The position numbers and the translations under genes are program-made. A stretch of DNA of 64,000 nt from Mesorhizobium sp. M8A.F.Ca.ET.218.01.1.1 (GTDB taxonomy: Bacteria > Pseudomonadota > Alphaproteobacteria > Rhizobiales > Rhizobiaceae): positions 124,001 through 188,000 of the forward strand of contig NZ_SRUZ01000007.1 in the NCBI RefSeq assembly GCF_004791165.1, written 5' to 3'. The notes below the pieces were generated by a model. It saw nothing but the letters and a program-made list of their open reading frames with translations. It had not been told where the DNA came from and did not search any database. This document shows, piece by piece, positions 50,746-58,841 of this stretch; the first letter of the stretch is position 1; each line of letters opens with the position of its first letter.

Positions 50746-51660
50746 TCATTTGACGAAGGGACGCAGCACGTCGCGGGCGAGCAGAAAACCCCGCTTCACC
50801 TGATCGTCGCTGCCTTCAAATCGCCTGTCCTCGTGCTCGATGATGACCGAGCCGTCATAGCCGGCGCGGTAGAGGCCGGAGAAGAAACCGCTCCAGTCGA
50901 CATCGCCCAGCCCCGGCATGCGCGGCACCTGCCAGCCTATCCCGGCCGAAAGGATTCCGCGCTCGTACAAACCATCATGATCAATCATCAGGTCCTTGGC
51001 GTGGACATGCAGCATGTAGGGGCCGAATTCCCTGATGAAGCGGGCCTGGTCGATCATCTGCCAGACCAGGTGCGAGGGGTCGAAATTCATGCCGACATCG
51101 CCGCCCCAGCTCTCCAGGATGCGGCGCCAGACTTGCGGCGAATAGGCGATGTTGTGCCCGCCCGGCCATTCGTCATAGCTGAAGATCATCGGGCAGTTCT
51201 CGAAGGCAAGCTTCACCCCGTGGTCGCGTGCATGGGCGACGATCCCGGGCCAGACTTTCAGCGCATCCTGCCAGTTGACGTCGACGGTTTTGGAGGCATC
51301 GCCGCCGCAGAAGGTGTTGACGACCGGCACGCCCATATTGGCGGCCAGCACGATCACCTTCTTCAGATGGCCGATGACCGCCTCGCGGTGGGCCGGATCG
51401 GGATGCAGCGGGTTGGGGTAGTAGCCGAGGCCGGAGATGGACATGTTCTTTTCCGCCAGCGAAGCGGCAATCTCTTTCGCCTGCGAGGCCGAGGTGCCGG
51501 CGGCGTCGATATGGCTGGTGCCAGCATAGCGGCGGGTGGCGCCGGAGGTTTTCGGCCAGCAGGCGATTTCCAAGGCCTCGAAGCCGACGGAGCTTGCCCA
51601 GCCGGCGACCTCGCCGAGCGGCGTCTCCGCGAATGGTGCGGTGAGCAGTCCAAGTTTCAT
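50746..51660 (-). CDS. Sugar phosphate isomerase/epimerase (xylose-isomerase-like TIM barrel)
   Basis: TIM-barrel isomerase or epimerase of 304 residues from the AP endonuclease family 2 superfamily. Metal-ligand blocks are visible: GVKLAFENCPM with the Glu, MNFDPSHLVW with Asp and His, YMLHVHAKD with His, and SVIIEHEDRRF with the final Glu. The frame extends far upstream, but ATG 51660, after GGGGAGG, matches the family start (MKLGLLTAPF); the adjacent ATG 51663 is an alternative. It presumably interconverts a keto-sugar intermediate imported by the neighbouring transporter. Confidence 0.9.
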   Translation of the reverse strand: MKLGLLTAPFAETPLGEVAGWASSVGFEALEIACWPKTSGATRRYAGTSHIDAAGTSASQAKEIAASLAEKNMSISGLGYYPNPLHPDPAHREAVIGHLKKVIVLAANMGVPVVNTFCGGDASKTVDVNWQDALKVWPGIVAHARDHGVKLAFENCPMIFSYDEWPGGHNIAYSPQVWRRILESWGGDVGMNFDPSHLVWQMIDQARFIREFGPYMLHVHAKDLMIDHDGLYERGILSAGIGWQVPRMPGLGDVDWSGFFSGLYRAGYDGSVIIEHEDRRFEGSDDQVKRGFLLARDVLRPFVK

Positions 51661-51695
51661 CATGCCTCCCCTGACCGCGAACCCGCGATCGATGC

Positions 51696-53228
51696 CTATA
51701 ATGCCGATAGTTTGGATCGTTTCAACCTCGCGACCCCGTCTTGCTCCAGACTGTGTCGAACGGCCGCCATCGGATCGTCCGAAAGCAGTTCGCCCAGCGC
51801 TGAAGTCACCGTCTTGCGAAACGCCTCGTCGGCGGCAAGGCCAGGGTCGAAAATCGTGTCGATGGCCAGGATGGCCGAAGCCAGCGCCGGCGCGTCGCGT
51901 CCGGTTTCGTCGGCGATTTCCGCGACCTTGCCGGCACAGGGATCCGAAACCGGCCAGCGTTTGCCGAAGCGCGCCGAGGCCAGGATGAGATAGGCCATCC
52001 AGCCGGCGACCGGCACCGACAGCAGGCCGATGCTGGCGCCTTGGCTCAGCCGGTCGCGGATCGGGTTGAGCAGGCGCTGGACGATCTTTTGCGATCCATC
52101 GGTAGCGATCTGGTGGTTGCGATGGCGGATCGCTGTGTTCTTCAGCCGGCCAAGGCTCTGCTCGACATAAGCCAACGGCTCCATGCCGGGCACCGGCGTC
52201 AGTGTCGGAAGCGTCTCCTCGACCAGCATGCTCCTGACGAAGACCGACAGCAGCGGGTCGGCGATGGCATCGAATGTGTGTTCGAGCCCCGCCAGCACGC
52301 CGAGCGTGGCGAGCGTCGTCTGCGCCCCGTTCAGCACCCGCATCTTGAGATGCTCGAACGGCGTGACATCGTCGACGAAGGTCGCGCCGGCCAGGTCCCA
52401 GCGCGGCATGCGGCCGGCGAATTTCTGCTCGATCACCCACTGCCGGAACGGTTCGCCGACGGCAACGGCGCCGTCGCGATAGCCGAACCATTGTTCGACG
52501 CTGTCGAGGTCATCCGGCGACACAGCCGGCGCGATGCGGTCGACCATGGCGGAGGGGAAGGCGGCATTGGCCGCGATCCAGTCGGCGAGCCCATTGCCGC
52601 GCCGTTCGGCAAAGCCCCGCACGACATTTTCCAGGATGACGCCGTTGGTCGGAATGTTGTCGCAGGAGAGCAGTGTTAGCTTCAGGCCATGCGTGGCCCT
52701 GCGCTGCTCCAGCGCCAGCGCCAGGATGCCGGGCAGGCTGCGTGGCGCTTCCGGATTGGCGAGATCATGGACGATGTCGGGATGGCCGAGATCGAGCGCG
52801 CCGGTCGACGGGATATGGCAATAGCCTTTTTCCGTCACCGTCATCGTCACCAGTTCGATGTCGGGCGAGGCGAGCACCGCGAGCGCCGGTGCGGCGCTGT
52901 CCTGGCTGTCGACCACCTTCACGATGCTGCCGATGATGCGCGCCTCGACATGGTCGTTCTCGCGGATCAGCCTTGTGTAGAGGCCGCCTTGCCGGCCAAG
53001 GGTGTCGGCGAGCGCCGGCGGGCGGATGTTGATGCCGACAATGCCCCAGCGGTCGAACTTCAGCGAGAGCAGGTCGTCGGTGTATTCGGCCTGGTGGCAG
53101 CGGTGGAAGGCACCGACGCCGAGATGGGCCATGCCGGGTGACAGCGATGCGCGGTCGTAGGTCGGCTTTTGCACGGCGGCGGGAAGCCGCTCCAGCAGGC
53201 CAGGCCCAAGCGTTTCGATGGCGTTCAC
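51696..53228 (-). CDS. Mannitol dehydrogenase family oxidoreductase (fructuronate reductase/UxuB-like)
   Basis: Long-chain NAD-dependent polyol dehydrogenase of 510 residues. The N-terminal Rossmann domain has LGVGAFHRCHQAEYTDDLL near 35-53. The catalytic segment has the lysine in the KMRVLNGAQTTLATLG block and NHQIATDGSQKIVQRLLNPIR near 385-405. Members reduce or oxidise mannitol, mannonate/fructuronate, arabinitol or sorbitol. It overlaps the SDR gene by four bases and is 35 bp upstream of the epimerase gene. The precise substrate cannot be chosen by inspection. Confidence 0.9.
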   Translation of the reverse strand: MNAIETLGPGLLERLPAAVQKPTYDRASLSPGMAHLGVGAFHRCHQAEYTDDLLSLKFDRWGIVGINIRPPALADTLGRQGGLYTRLIRENDHVEARIIGSIVKVVDSQDSAAPALAVLASPDIELVTMTVTEKGYCHIPSTGALDLGHPDIVHDLANPEAPRSLPGILALALEQRRATHGLKLTLLSCDNIPTNGVILENVVRGFAERRGNGLADWIAANAAFPSAMVDRIAPAVSPDDLDSVEQWFGYRDGAVAVGEPFRQWVIEQKFAGRMPRWDLAGATFVDDVTPFEHLKMRVLNGAQTTLATLGVLAGLEHTFDAIADPLLSVFVRSMLVEETLPTLTPVPGMEPLAYVEQSLGRLKNTAIRHRNHQIATDGSQKIVQRLLNPIRDRLSQGASIGLLSVPVAGWMAYLILASARFGKRWPVSDPCAGKVAEIADETGRDAPALASAILAIDTIFDPGLAADEAFRKTVTSALGELLSDDPMAAVRHSLEQDGVARLKRSKLSAL

Positions 53229-54007
53229 CGGTTCGCCCCGATCACCGACTGCTCCTGGTCGATCACCGCCCCGGTCATCGGCCCGGCCGCGTCGGAAAGC
53301 AGGAAGACGGCGAGGTTGGCGATATCGTCCGGCCCGAGCAGCCGGCCAAAGGGCTGGGCGGCGTTGGCGGCGTCAAGCCAGCCCGGGCCATGTCCGAGCG
53401 TCTGCGCCTGCATCACACGCTCGGTCGGCGTGTCGGTCCAGCCGACATTGATGCCGTTGACGCGGATGCGGTCGAAGCGGTGGGCGTTGGCGGCGTTCTT
53501 GGTCAGTGTCGCCAGCGCGCCCTTGGTGGCGGAATAGACGGCAAGCTCGGGTGAGCCGCAATGGGCGTTGATCGACAGGATGTTGACGATCGCGCCCCCC
53601 TGGCCGCGTTTCCGCATGTCGGCAATCGCCGCTTGCATCAGGAAGAACGGCGCGCGCGCATTGACGGCGAACAGCGCCGCCCAGTCTTCGGGGCTGGCGT
53701 CGAGGAAGGACGCGCGGTCGGTGAGGCCGGCGGCGTTGACCAGGCCGTCGATGCGACCGAAGCGCTCGATGCAGGCCTGCGCCAAAAGGGCCGGAGTTTC
53801 CGGGTCTCCGAGGTCCGCGGCGACGAAGAGTGTCGGCGTGCCCAGCCGCGAAAGCTCCGCCGCGACCGCATCGCCACGCGTCTTCTCGCGGCCGGTGACC
53901 AACAGCCCGGCCGCGCCGGAGCGCGCCAGGGTCTCGGCGATGGCACGGCCGATGCCTTGCGTCGACCCGGTGACCAATATCACCTTGCCTTCGAGCCTGA
54001 TCTCCAT
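53225..54007 (-). CDS. SDR-family oxidoreductase
   Basis: Classical short-chain dehydrogenase of 260 residues. NAD(P)-binding TGSTQGIGRAIAE is near 12-24, NAAG near 88, the catalytic Ser in ILSINAHCGS and the YSATK catalytic Tyr-Lys motif near 155. The start ATG 54007 directly follows GGGAGGAGGA; an upstream in-frame ATG at 54040 adds a non-conserved tail. It is the first gene of the sugar operon, with the shared ATATGGAA-type motif 27 bp upstream of its start. It would oxidise or reduce a sugar or polyol. Confidence 0.92.
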   Translation of the reverse strand: MEIRLEGKVILVTGSTQGIGRAIAETLARSGAAGLLVTGREKTRGDAVAAELSRLGTPTLFVAADLGDPETPALLAQACIERFGRIDGLVNAAGLTDRASFLDASPEDWAALFAVNARAPFFLMQAAIADMRKRGQGGAIVNILSINAHCGSPELAVYSATKGALATLTKNAANAHRFDRIRVNGINVGWTDTPTERVMQAQTLGHGPGWLDAANAAQPFGRLLGPDDIANLAVFLLSDAAGPMTGAVIDQEQSVIGANR

Positions 54008-54034
54008 TCCTCCTCCCGGAACAAAGTTTCTATT

Positions 54035-54049
54035 TTTCAAAATATGGAA
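54035..54049. promoter_or_regulatory. Candidate RpiR operator at the sugar operon promoter
   Basis: TTTCAAAATATGGAA differs at only two of 15 positions from TTTTACAATATGGAA at 55271-55285 in front of rpiR. Both lie 26-27 bp from the start codon of a minus-strand gene. The shared position and sequence suggest common binding by the RpiR protein encoded between them. Confidence 0.6.
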
Positions 54050-54110
54050 CGATAATTCCCGGTAGTCAATTGTGCCAGTGGCGGTTCATCAGATGACATC
54101 CTAAAGTCTG

Positions 54111-54288
54111 CACCGCCCCTCACCTGCCTGCCGGCATCCTCTCCCCGTATAGTGACGGGGAGAGGGGCGCTGTCGTCACCGATTTCGCCAATCACCAATG
54201 TTGCAAAGGGGGTGCCAGCGCTGAGGCCAGCCCCTTCTCCCCGTCACTATACGGGGAGAAGTGCCCGGCAGGGCGATGAGGGGCGGCG
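54111..54288. repeat. Palindromic intergenic element, second family variant
   Basis: Inverted arms starting CACCGCCCCTCACCTGCCTG and ending GCAGGGCGATGAGGGGCGG, each with an internal CTCCCCGTATAGTGACGGGGAG hairpin core (written by its ends CTCCCCGTAT and ACGGGGAG). It occupies most of the 343-bp gap between the SDR and rpiR genes; only the promoter motif at 54035 and about 60 bp next to rpiR are outside it. Confidence 0.85.
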
Positions 54289-54350
54289 CGGGCGTCGATA
54301 ATTTATGGTCGCCGCCACAAGTCGAAACTCTCCATCAAAACCTCCAATAT

Positions 54351-55244
54351 TCACTTGCCGCGCTTTGCCGCCACGCCATGGACCAGCGCCATGCCGACCG
54401 CCAGCGACGCCGCCAGCGAGCGGAAACCGGCGAAGTCGGATTCCACCACCTCCAGCCAGCTGCCCGAGAGCCGGATCAGCGGCGAGAAGGTGCTGTCGGT
54501 GATGGTGACGATGCGGGCGCCGCGTTCGTGCGCCACCGCGACGAGGTCGGGCGTGATCGAATTATAAGGGCTGAAGGATACCGCCAGCACCGCATCCTGC
54601 CTGCCGATACAGCCGACCTGGTCGAGCGCGGTCGAGCCGACATTGTCGACCAGCACGTTGCGCACGCCTTGCTGCGAAAGCGTCAGCGACAGGTAGGTGG
54701 TGACGGGGAAGGCGCGCTTGGAGCCGATGACGTAGATCAGGTCGGCGTCGGCCAGCGTCGCCAACATCTTCTCGAAGCTTTCGACATCGAAGCCGCTTTC
54801 GATGCGGCCGAGCGAGGCCAGCGAGGCGCCGACCATGCCGCGCAGGAAATGCATGGCGGCGTTAGGCTCGGTCTCGGCGCGCTGCTCGCCACGGCCTTCC
54901 GGCCAGGATCCCTTGACGTGGTCCTTGAATAGGCCCTGGAAATCGGAAAAGCCCGAATATCCGAAGATCTGCGCGAAGCGCACCAGCGTCGAGGGCTGCA
55001 CGCCGGCCTGTGCCGCCACTTGGGCGATGGTGCCGAGCGCGACCTCGCTCGGATGCTGCCACAGGAAGATCGCCACCTGGCGCAGGCGCTTCGGAAAATG
55101 CACCGTGCCGGAGGACAGCACCGCGCGCAGCTCTTCATAGGTCTGCGGCTGTATATAGCCAAGGGCCGCCAGCGAACGCCCGCGCTTGCGCGTTGCCGCC
55201 TCGTCGGCACTGGATCGTCCGGATGGTTTTCTCGCCCCGCTCAT
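54351..55244 (-). CDS. MurR/RpiR-family transcriptional regulator
   Basis: Sugar-phosphate-responsive regulator of 297 residues. The N-terminal RpiR helix-turn-helix (about 35-110) shows LGTIAQVAAQAGVQPSTLVRFAQIFGYSGFSDFQGLF. The SIS sugar-isomerase domain (about 130-270) carries IYVIGSKRAFPVTTYLSL, DAVLAVSFSPYN and ARIVTITDSTFSPL. It lies upstream of the operon in the same orientation and has a copy of the shared 15-bp motif in front of it, so autoregulation plus control of the SDR-led operon is the simplest model. Confidence 0.92.
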   Translation of the reverse strand: MSGARKPSGRSSADEAATRKRGRSLAALGYIQPQTYEELRAVLSSGTVHFPKRLRQVAIFLWQHPSEVALGTIAQVAAQAGVQPSTLVRFAQIFGYSGFSDFQGLFKDHVKGSWPEGRGEQRAETEPNAAMHFLRGMVGASLASLGRIESGFDVESFEKMLATLADADLIYVIGSKRAFPVTTYLSLTLSQQGVRNVLVDNVGSTALDQVGCIGRQDAVLAVSFSPYNSITPDLVAVAHERGARIVTITDSTFSPLIRLSGSWLEVVESDFAGFRSLAASLAVGMALVHGVAAKRGK

Positions 55245-55270
55245 GAATTCAGGCTAGCGCGATACGATCG

Positions 55271-55285
55271 TTTTACAATATGGAA
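55271..55285. promoter_or_regulatory. Candidate RpiR operator at the rpiR promoter
   Basis: TTTTACAATATGGAA, 26 bp from the rpiR start codon, matches 13 of 15 bases of the site at 54035-54049. The common AATATGGAA core and the common spacing support a real regulator site. Confidence 0.6.
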
Positions 55286-55337
55286 ATTGGAAATCCTGTT
55301 CGAGGGTGGTAGGGGGGCTCGGTAAGTCCTTCCAACG

Positions 55338-55545
55338 TCGTCATCCTAGGGCGAAGCAGGAGCGAAGCTCCGTCGCGGAGACCCCTGGAGCTGCTCCGCA
55401 GCCCAAGGGATCCATGCCGTGACAGTTGCCGAGGAACGCGGCGGAATCAGAAGATTCTGCACCGTCGCAACGCCTTGAAGCCACGGCATGGATCCTGGGG
55501 TCTGCGCCGCGTCGCTGCGCTCCTTGCTCCGCCCCAGGATGACGA
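55338..55545. repeat. 208-bp palindromic element (third type) upstream of the Gfo/Idh/MocA gene
   Basis: Long inverted repeat with terminal arms TCGTCATCCTAGGGCG and CGCCCCAGGATGACGA, plus inner inverted segments GATCCATGCCGTG / CACGGCATGGATCC and GCGGAGACCCC / GGGGTCTGCG. The RNA would fold into one long hairpin. It ends 22 bp before the next gene's start codon and lies in its promoter or leader. It is unrelated in sequence to the other palindromic elements in the window. Confidence 0.85.
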
Positions 55546-55567
55546 AGTGATAGGTGGAGGAGGAAAC

Positions 55568-56755
55568 ATGGTCTACGCAACATCGGACGGGTCGGCGGGC
55601 ACGCGCTTGAGGGTGGGCATGGTCGGCGGCGGCCGCAACGCCTTCATCGGCGCGGTGCATCGGCTGGCCATGCGGCTTGACGACCAGATCGCGCTGGTCG
55701 CCGGCGCGCTGTCGTCCGACCCGGACAATGCCGCCGCCTCGGCCGCCGAAATCGGCATCCAGCCTGACCGCAGCTATGCCGATTATCGCGACATGGCCAA
55801 GGCGGAGGCCGCGCGGCCGGACGGCATCGAGGCGGTCGTCATCGTCACGCCCAACCATCTGCACGCGCCGATCGCCACCGCCTTTCTCGAAGCCGGTATC
55901 GACGTGATCTGCGACAAGCCGCTGTCGACGACGCTTGATGACGCGCAAGCGCTGGTGGCGCTGGCGCGCGCGAAAAAGCGGCGCTTCGTCGTCACCCTCA
56001 ACAACACCGGCTACGCCATGGTGCGCCAGGCGCGCGAGATGGTGATGGCGGGCGAACTCGGCCGGATCGTGTCTGTGCATGGCGCCTATATCCAGGACTG
56101 GCTGACCAAGCCGATCGATGCCGATGGCCAGAAGCAGGCGGAATGGCGCACCGATCCGGCGAGGGCAGGGCAGTCGGCGGTGCTGGCCGATATCGGCGTG
56201 CACGCCTTCAACCTGGCAAGCTTCATCTCCGGCCGCGAGGCCGAGGCTGTATCCGCCGATTTGTTCACCGCCGTGCCGGGGCGCCGGCTCGACGACAATG
56301 CGCATGTGCTGGTGCGCTGGACCGACGGCGCGCGCGGCACGATCCTGGCCAGCCAGACGTCGCCCGGCCACTACAACGACCTCTCCGTGCGCATCTATGG
56401 CGACAGAGCCGGGCTCGAATGGTCGGGCACGCGGCCGGAGGAACTGCGCTTTTCCGTCCATGGCGAGGAAACCCGCACGCTGGTGCGTGGCGGCCATGGC
56501 TCGACGGCTGAAGCCCGGCGCGTCTCGCGCATGCCGGCGGCGCATCCGGAGGGCTATATCGAGGCCTTCGCCAATTTCTACCGCGACGCCGCCGACATCA
56601 TCCGCGCCCACCGTTCGGGGGGCGTGGTCGATCCTGCCCGCGCGGCACAGGTGCCCGACGTGGTCGACGGCGCGCGCGGCGTGAAGTTCGTCGCCGCCGC
56701 CGTGGAGTCGAACGCGGCCAGCGGGGCGTGGACGGCGGCGCGGTTTGGGGGATGA
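55568..56755 (+). CDS. Gfo/Idh/MocA-family oxidoreductase
   Basis: NAD(P)-dependent sugar or inositol-type dehydrogenase of 395 residues. The Rossmann domain begins LRVGMVGGGRNAFIGAVHRLA (near 13), with the conserved CDKPLSTTLDDAQAL (EKP-like) block near 117. The C-terminal sheet has ADIGVHAFNLASFISG with the catalytic-type His. ATG 55568 has an AGGAGG ribosome site; the upstream extension runs through a palindromic repeat. It is divergent from rpiR and probably belongs to the same sugar pathway. Confidence 0.9.
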   Translation: MVYATSDGSAGTRLRVGMVGGGRNAFIGAVHRLAMRLDDQIALVAGALSSDPDNAAASAAEIGIQPDRSYADYRDMAKAEAARPDGIEAVVIVTPNHLHAPIATAFLEAGIDVICDKPLSTTLDDAQALVALARAKKRRFVVTLNNTGYAMVRQAREMVMAGELGRIVSVHGAYIQDWLTKPIDADGQKQAEWRTDPARAGQSAVLADIGVHAFNLASFISGREAEAVSADLFTAVPGRRLDDNAHVLVRWTDGARGTILASQTSPGHYNDLSVRIYGDRAGLEWSGTRPEELRFSVHGEETRTLVRGGHGSTAEARRVSRMPAAHPEGYIEAFANFYRDAADIIRAHRSGGVVDPARAAQVPDVVDGARGVKFVAAAVESNAASGAWTAARFGG

Positions 56756-56757
56756 CA

Positions 56758-56940
56758 GCCAATCTCCCCCTCGTGGGGAGATGCCCGGCAGGGCAGAGGG
56801 GGGCGCCAAGGATCACTGCCTATCGGTATGATCCTCTTTCACGCAAGCCTCCGACGGACATACCTGATTGACCGAGACGTTGGCGGGACAGCGCCCCCCT
56901 CTGGCCTGCCGGCCATCTTCCCCTCTTGGGGGAGATTGGC
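56758..56940. repeat. Palindromic intergenic element (MITE-like), full copy
   Basis: Inverted arms starting GCCAATCTCCCCCTCGTGGG and ending TTGGGGGAGATTGGC, with GCAGGGCAGAGGGGGGCGCC and GCGCCCCCCTCTGGCCTGCC facing each other around a centre of about 80 bp. It is between convergent genes and may work as a bidirectional terminator. Confidence 0.85.
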
Positions 56941-56957
56941 AGCTTTGCCGTCGGCGA

Positions 56958-57422
56958 TCATGCCACGCCCAGTTGCCCCGCCAGATCCGACAGCATCGGG
57001 CGCTGGCCCTGCAAAATCTTCACCTCGGCCTCGGCCAATGTGAACCAGCCGGCTCTGTCGACCTCCGGGAATTCCTTCATCGATCCGGATCGCGGCGGCC
57101 ATTCCATGGTGAAGGTGTTGCTCCTGATGACGGCGGCATCGATGTCGGCCTCGACGGACCAGGCCGAGACGATCTTGCCGCCCGGTTGCCGGTAGTCGCC
57201 AAGACGCGCGAAGGGGCCTTCGACCTTCGTGCCGAGCTCTTCCCCGGTCTCGCGTCGCGCCGCCGCCAACTCGTCCTCGCCCTGGTCGACGAGGCCCTTC
57301 GGGATCGACCAGGCGCCATCGTCCTTCTTCGCCCAGAACGGGCCGCCGGGATGCACCAGCAGCACCTGGATGTCACCACCGCTGCGGCGATAGATCAGCA
57401 GGCCGGCGCTGCGTTTTGCCAT
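56958..57422 (-). CDS. NUDIX hydrolase
   Basis: Pyrophosphohydrolase of 154 residues with a complete Nudix box from GLVDQGEDELAAARRETGEE onward (G-x5-E-x7-R-E-x2-E-E-x-G). The start is MAKRSAGLLIYRRSGG and the preceding sheet has VLLVHPGGPFWAKKDDGAWSIPKG. This resembles DR1025/ADP-sugar-type or general house-cleaning Nudix proteins. Substrate not determinable. Confidence 0.92.
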   Translation of the reverse strand: MAKRSAGLLIYRRSGGDIQVLLVHPGGPFWAKKDDGAWSIPKGLVDQGEDELAAARRETGEELGTKVEGPFARLGDYRQPGGKIVSAWSVEADIDAAVIRSNTFTMEWPPRSGSMKEFPEVDRAGWFTLAEAEVKILQGQRPMLSDLAGQLGVA

Positions 57423-57583
57423 GTTTGCATGTCCGTTTGCGGCACTGGTGCGAAGTCTGCCGATCTTGCACCGGGAAATTGCGACGCTATGTCAGGCGCA
57501 TCCGGATTGCACCTCATGCGCGAGTCCGGCAATCTGATAGCATCGCTTTGGGGCGGCGTCGAAAAGTCAGGTGATTCGTTCGA

Positions 57584-58117
57584 ATGCAGCTGGGTCTGAT
57601 CGGCTACTATAGCGACTTCGTGGTCTATCCGCTGGTGATCGCCGTATTGGGCGTGGCCGGGCTGATCGAGGCCGGAGAGGAAGGCGCGCCGGACTGGATC
57701 GGCACGGCGCTGATCTGCCTTGGCCTGTGGACGCTGATCGAATACGTCCTGCATCGCTTCGTGCTGCACCACGTTCCCTGGATCCGGGACCTGCACGACC
57801 GTCACCATATCGAGGAGCGCAGCCCGGTGGGCACGCCCACCTGGCTCAGCCTCGGCGTTCATGCGCTGGTGGCGTTCCTGCCTGTCTGGATGGTCTCGGA
57901 TTTCGCGACCGCCAGCGCGGTGAGCTGCGGTCTGATGCTGGGCTACCTCTGGTACATCAGCGTCCACCACATGATCCATCACTGGCATCCGACCCATCCG
58001 AGCTATCTCTACATGCTGAAGCGCCGCCACGCGGTGCATCACCATGTCGACGAGAACGCCAATTTCGGCGTGACGTCGATTTTCTGGGATCGGATTTTCG
58101 GCACCGCGCGGCTTTGA
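57584..58117 (+). CDS. Fatty acid hydroxylase / sterol desaturase superfamily membrane protein
   Basis: Di-iron membrane oxygenase of 177 residues with about four helices. The eight-histidine set is complete: HRFVLHH near 58, HDRHH near 72, HHMIHHWHPTHP near 128 and RRHAVHHH near 147. Rhizobial relatives act on lipids or carotenoids. No signal peptide. It is alone on its strand between the NUDIX and DUF1232 genes. Confidence 0.9.
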   Translation: MQLGLIGYYSDFVVYPLVIAVLGVAGLIEAGEEGAPDWIGTALICLGLWTLIEYVLHRFVLHHVPWIRDLHDRHHIEERSPVGTPTWLSLGVHALVAFLPVWMVSDFATASAVSCGLMLGYLWYISVHHMIHHWHPTHPSYLYMLKRRHAVHHHVDENANFGVTSIFWDRIFGTARL

Positions 58118-58158
58118 TGTGGGGCTGCCGGGGCAATGAGAAACGCCGGGCCTGAAAT

Positions 58159-58542
58159 CTAAGCCGAGCGATCTGGCCAGAACAACCAGATGAGCGCGGC
58201 GGCCATCAGAACCCAAATTCCAACGATGAATGCCAGACCGCCGCGGCTGGTCGGCCTGGATCGGCGAATGGCTGCCGCGCGAAACTCAGCCATCAAAGCG
58301 GCGGGGATCAACTTCACCGCAAGCAGGATGCCGAGCGGTACGATGATCAGATCGTCCAAATATCCGAGGACGGGAATGAAATCGGGTATCAGATCGATAG
58401 GACTGAGCGCGTAGGCGGCGACCGCGCCGGCGGCAACCTTGGCGTACCAGGGAACGCGGGGATCGCGGGCGGCCAGCCACAAGGCGACCACATCGCGCTT
58501 GATGGCCCTTGCCCATTGCTTTGCCTTGTCAAGGATGGTCAC
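58159..58542 (-). CDS. YkvA-like DUF1232 membrane protein
   Basis: Small membrane protein of 127 residues. The DUF1232 core is WYAKVAAGAVAAYALSPIDL and IPDFIPVLGYLDDLIIVPLG, with a further C-terminal hydrophobic helix (about 103-122). It starts at GTG 58542 with an AGAGGG ribosome site; this frame continues far upstream in antisense to dinB, but that part is a shadow. Function unknown in the family. Confidence 0.85.
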   Translation of the reverse strand: MTILDKAKQWARAIKRDVVALWLAARDPRVPWYAKVAAGAVAAYALSPIDLIPDFIPVLGYLDDLIIVPLGILLAVKLIPAALMAEFRAAAIRRSRPTSRGGLAFIVGIWVLMAAALIWLFWPDRSA

Positions 58543-58841
58543 ACGGCAACCCTCTTTTATTAGATCTCGACAGTCGGCGCCGCCGCTCCCTTCGCTTCGA
58601 TCATTGCAACCATTTTCGCGATCTGCAAACTGCCCCGCTAGCCAATTTCGCCTCTTCTTGACAAGCGGTGCCTGCCGGATGCTAGTTGCCGCCAGACGCC
58701 TGGGTGTGGGGGAATTGCCGTGAGGAAGACCTATCAAAAGCCGGTGCTGGTGAAGCGCGAGCTGCTGTCGGCCGTGACCGCGGCGCCGCCTGGTTCGGCA
58801 CGTTGATCCGCAAGGCGTGAGCGACGGGAGGGCTTCTCCGC
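58543..58841. other. Interval between the DUF1232 and dinB genes carrying one RiPP-like mini-ORF
   Basis: Apart from the small ORF at 58720-58806 nothing else is seen. The first 150 bp hold the DUF1232 promoter; no terminator hairpin was recognised. Confidence 0.5.
58720..58806 (+). CDS. Possible orphan RiPP precursor with lasso-type leader motif
   Basis: A 28-codon frame starting GTG 58720 with a GGGGGAA ribosome site 7 bases upstream. The peptide contains Y-x2-P-x-L (YQKPVL, residues 5-10) followed after ten residues by Thr20 (LLSAVTAA). This is the spacing of the YxxPxL...T leader motif recognised by lasso-peptide maturation proteins, although the conserved Gly is Glu here. The end, AAPPGSAR, is short for a core. 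A minus-one-type frame shift near the Thr would instead give a tail ending WFGTLIRKA (stop 58818-58820). No cyclase, protease or recognition-element gene is nearby, as is usual for many rhizobial peptides annotated as putative RiPP precursors. Confidence 0.5.
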   Translation: MRKTYQKPVLVKRELLSAVTAAPPGSAR

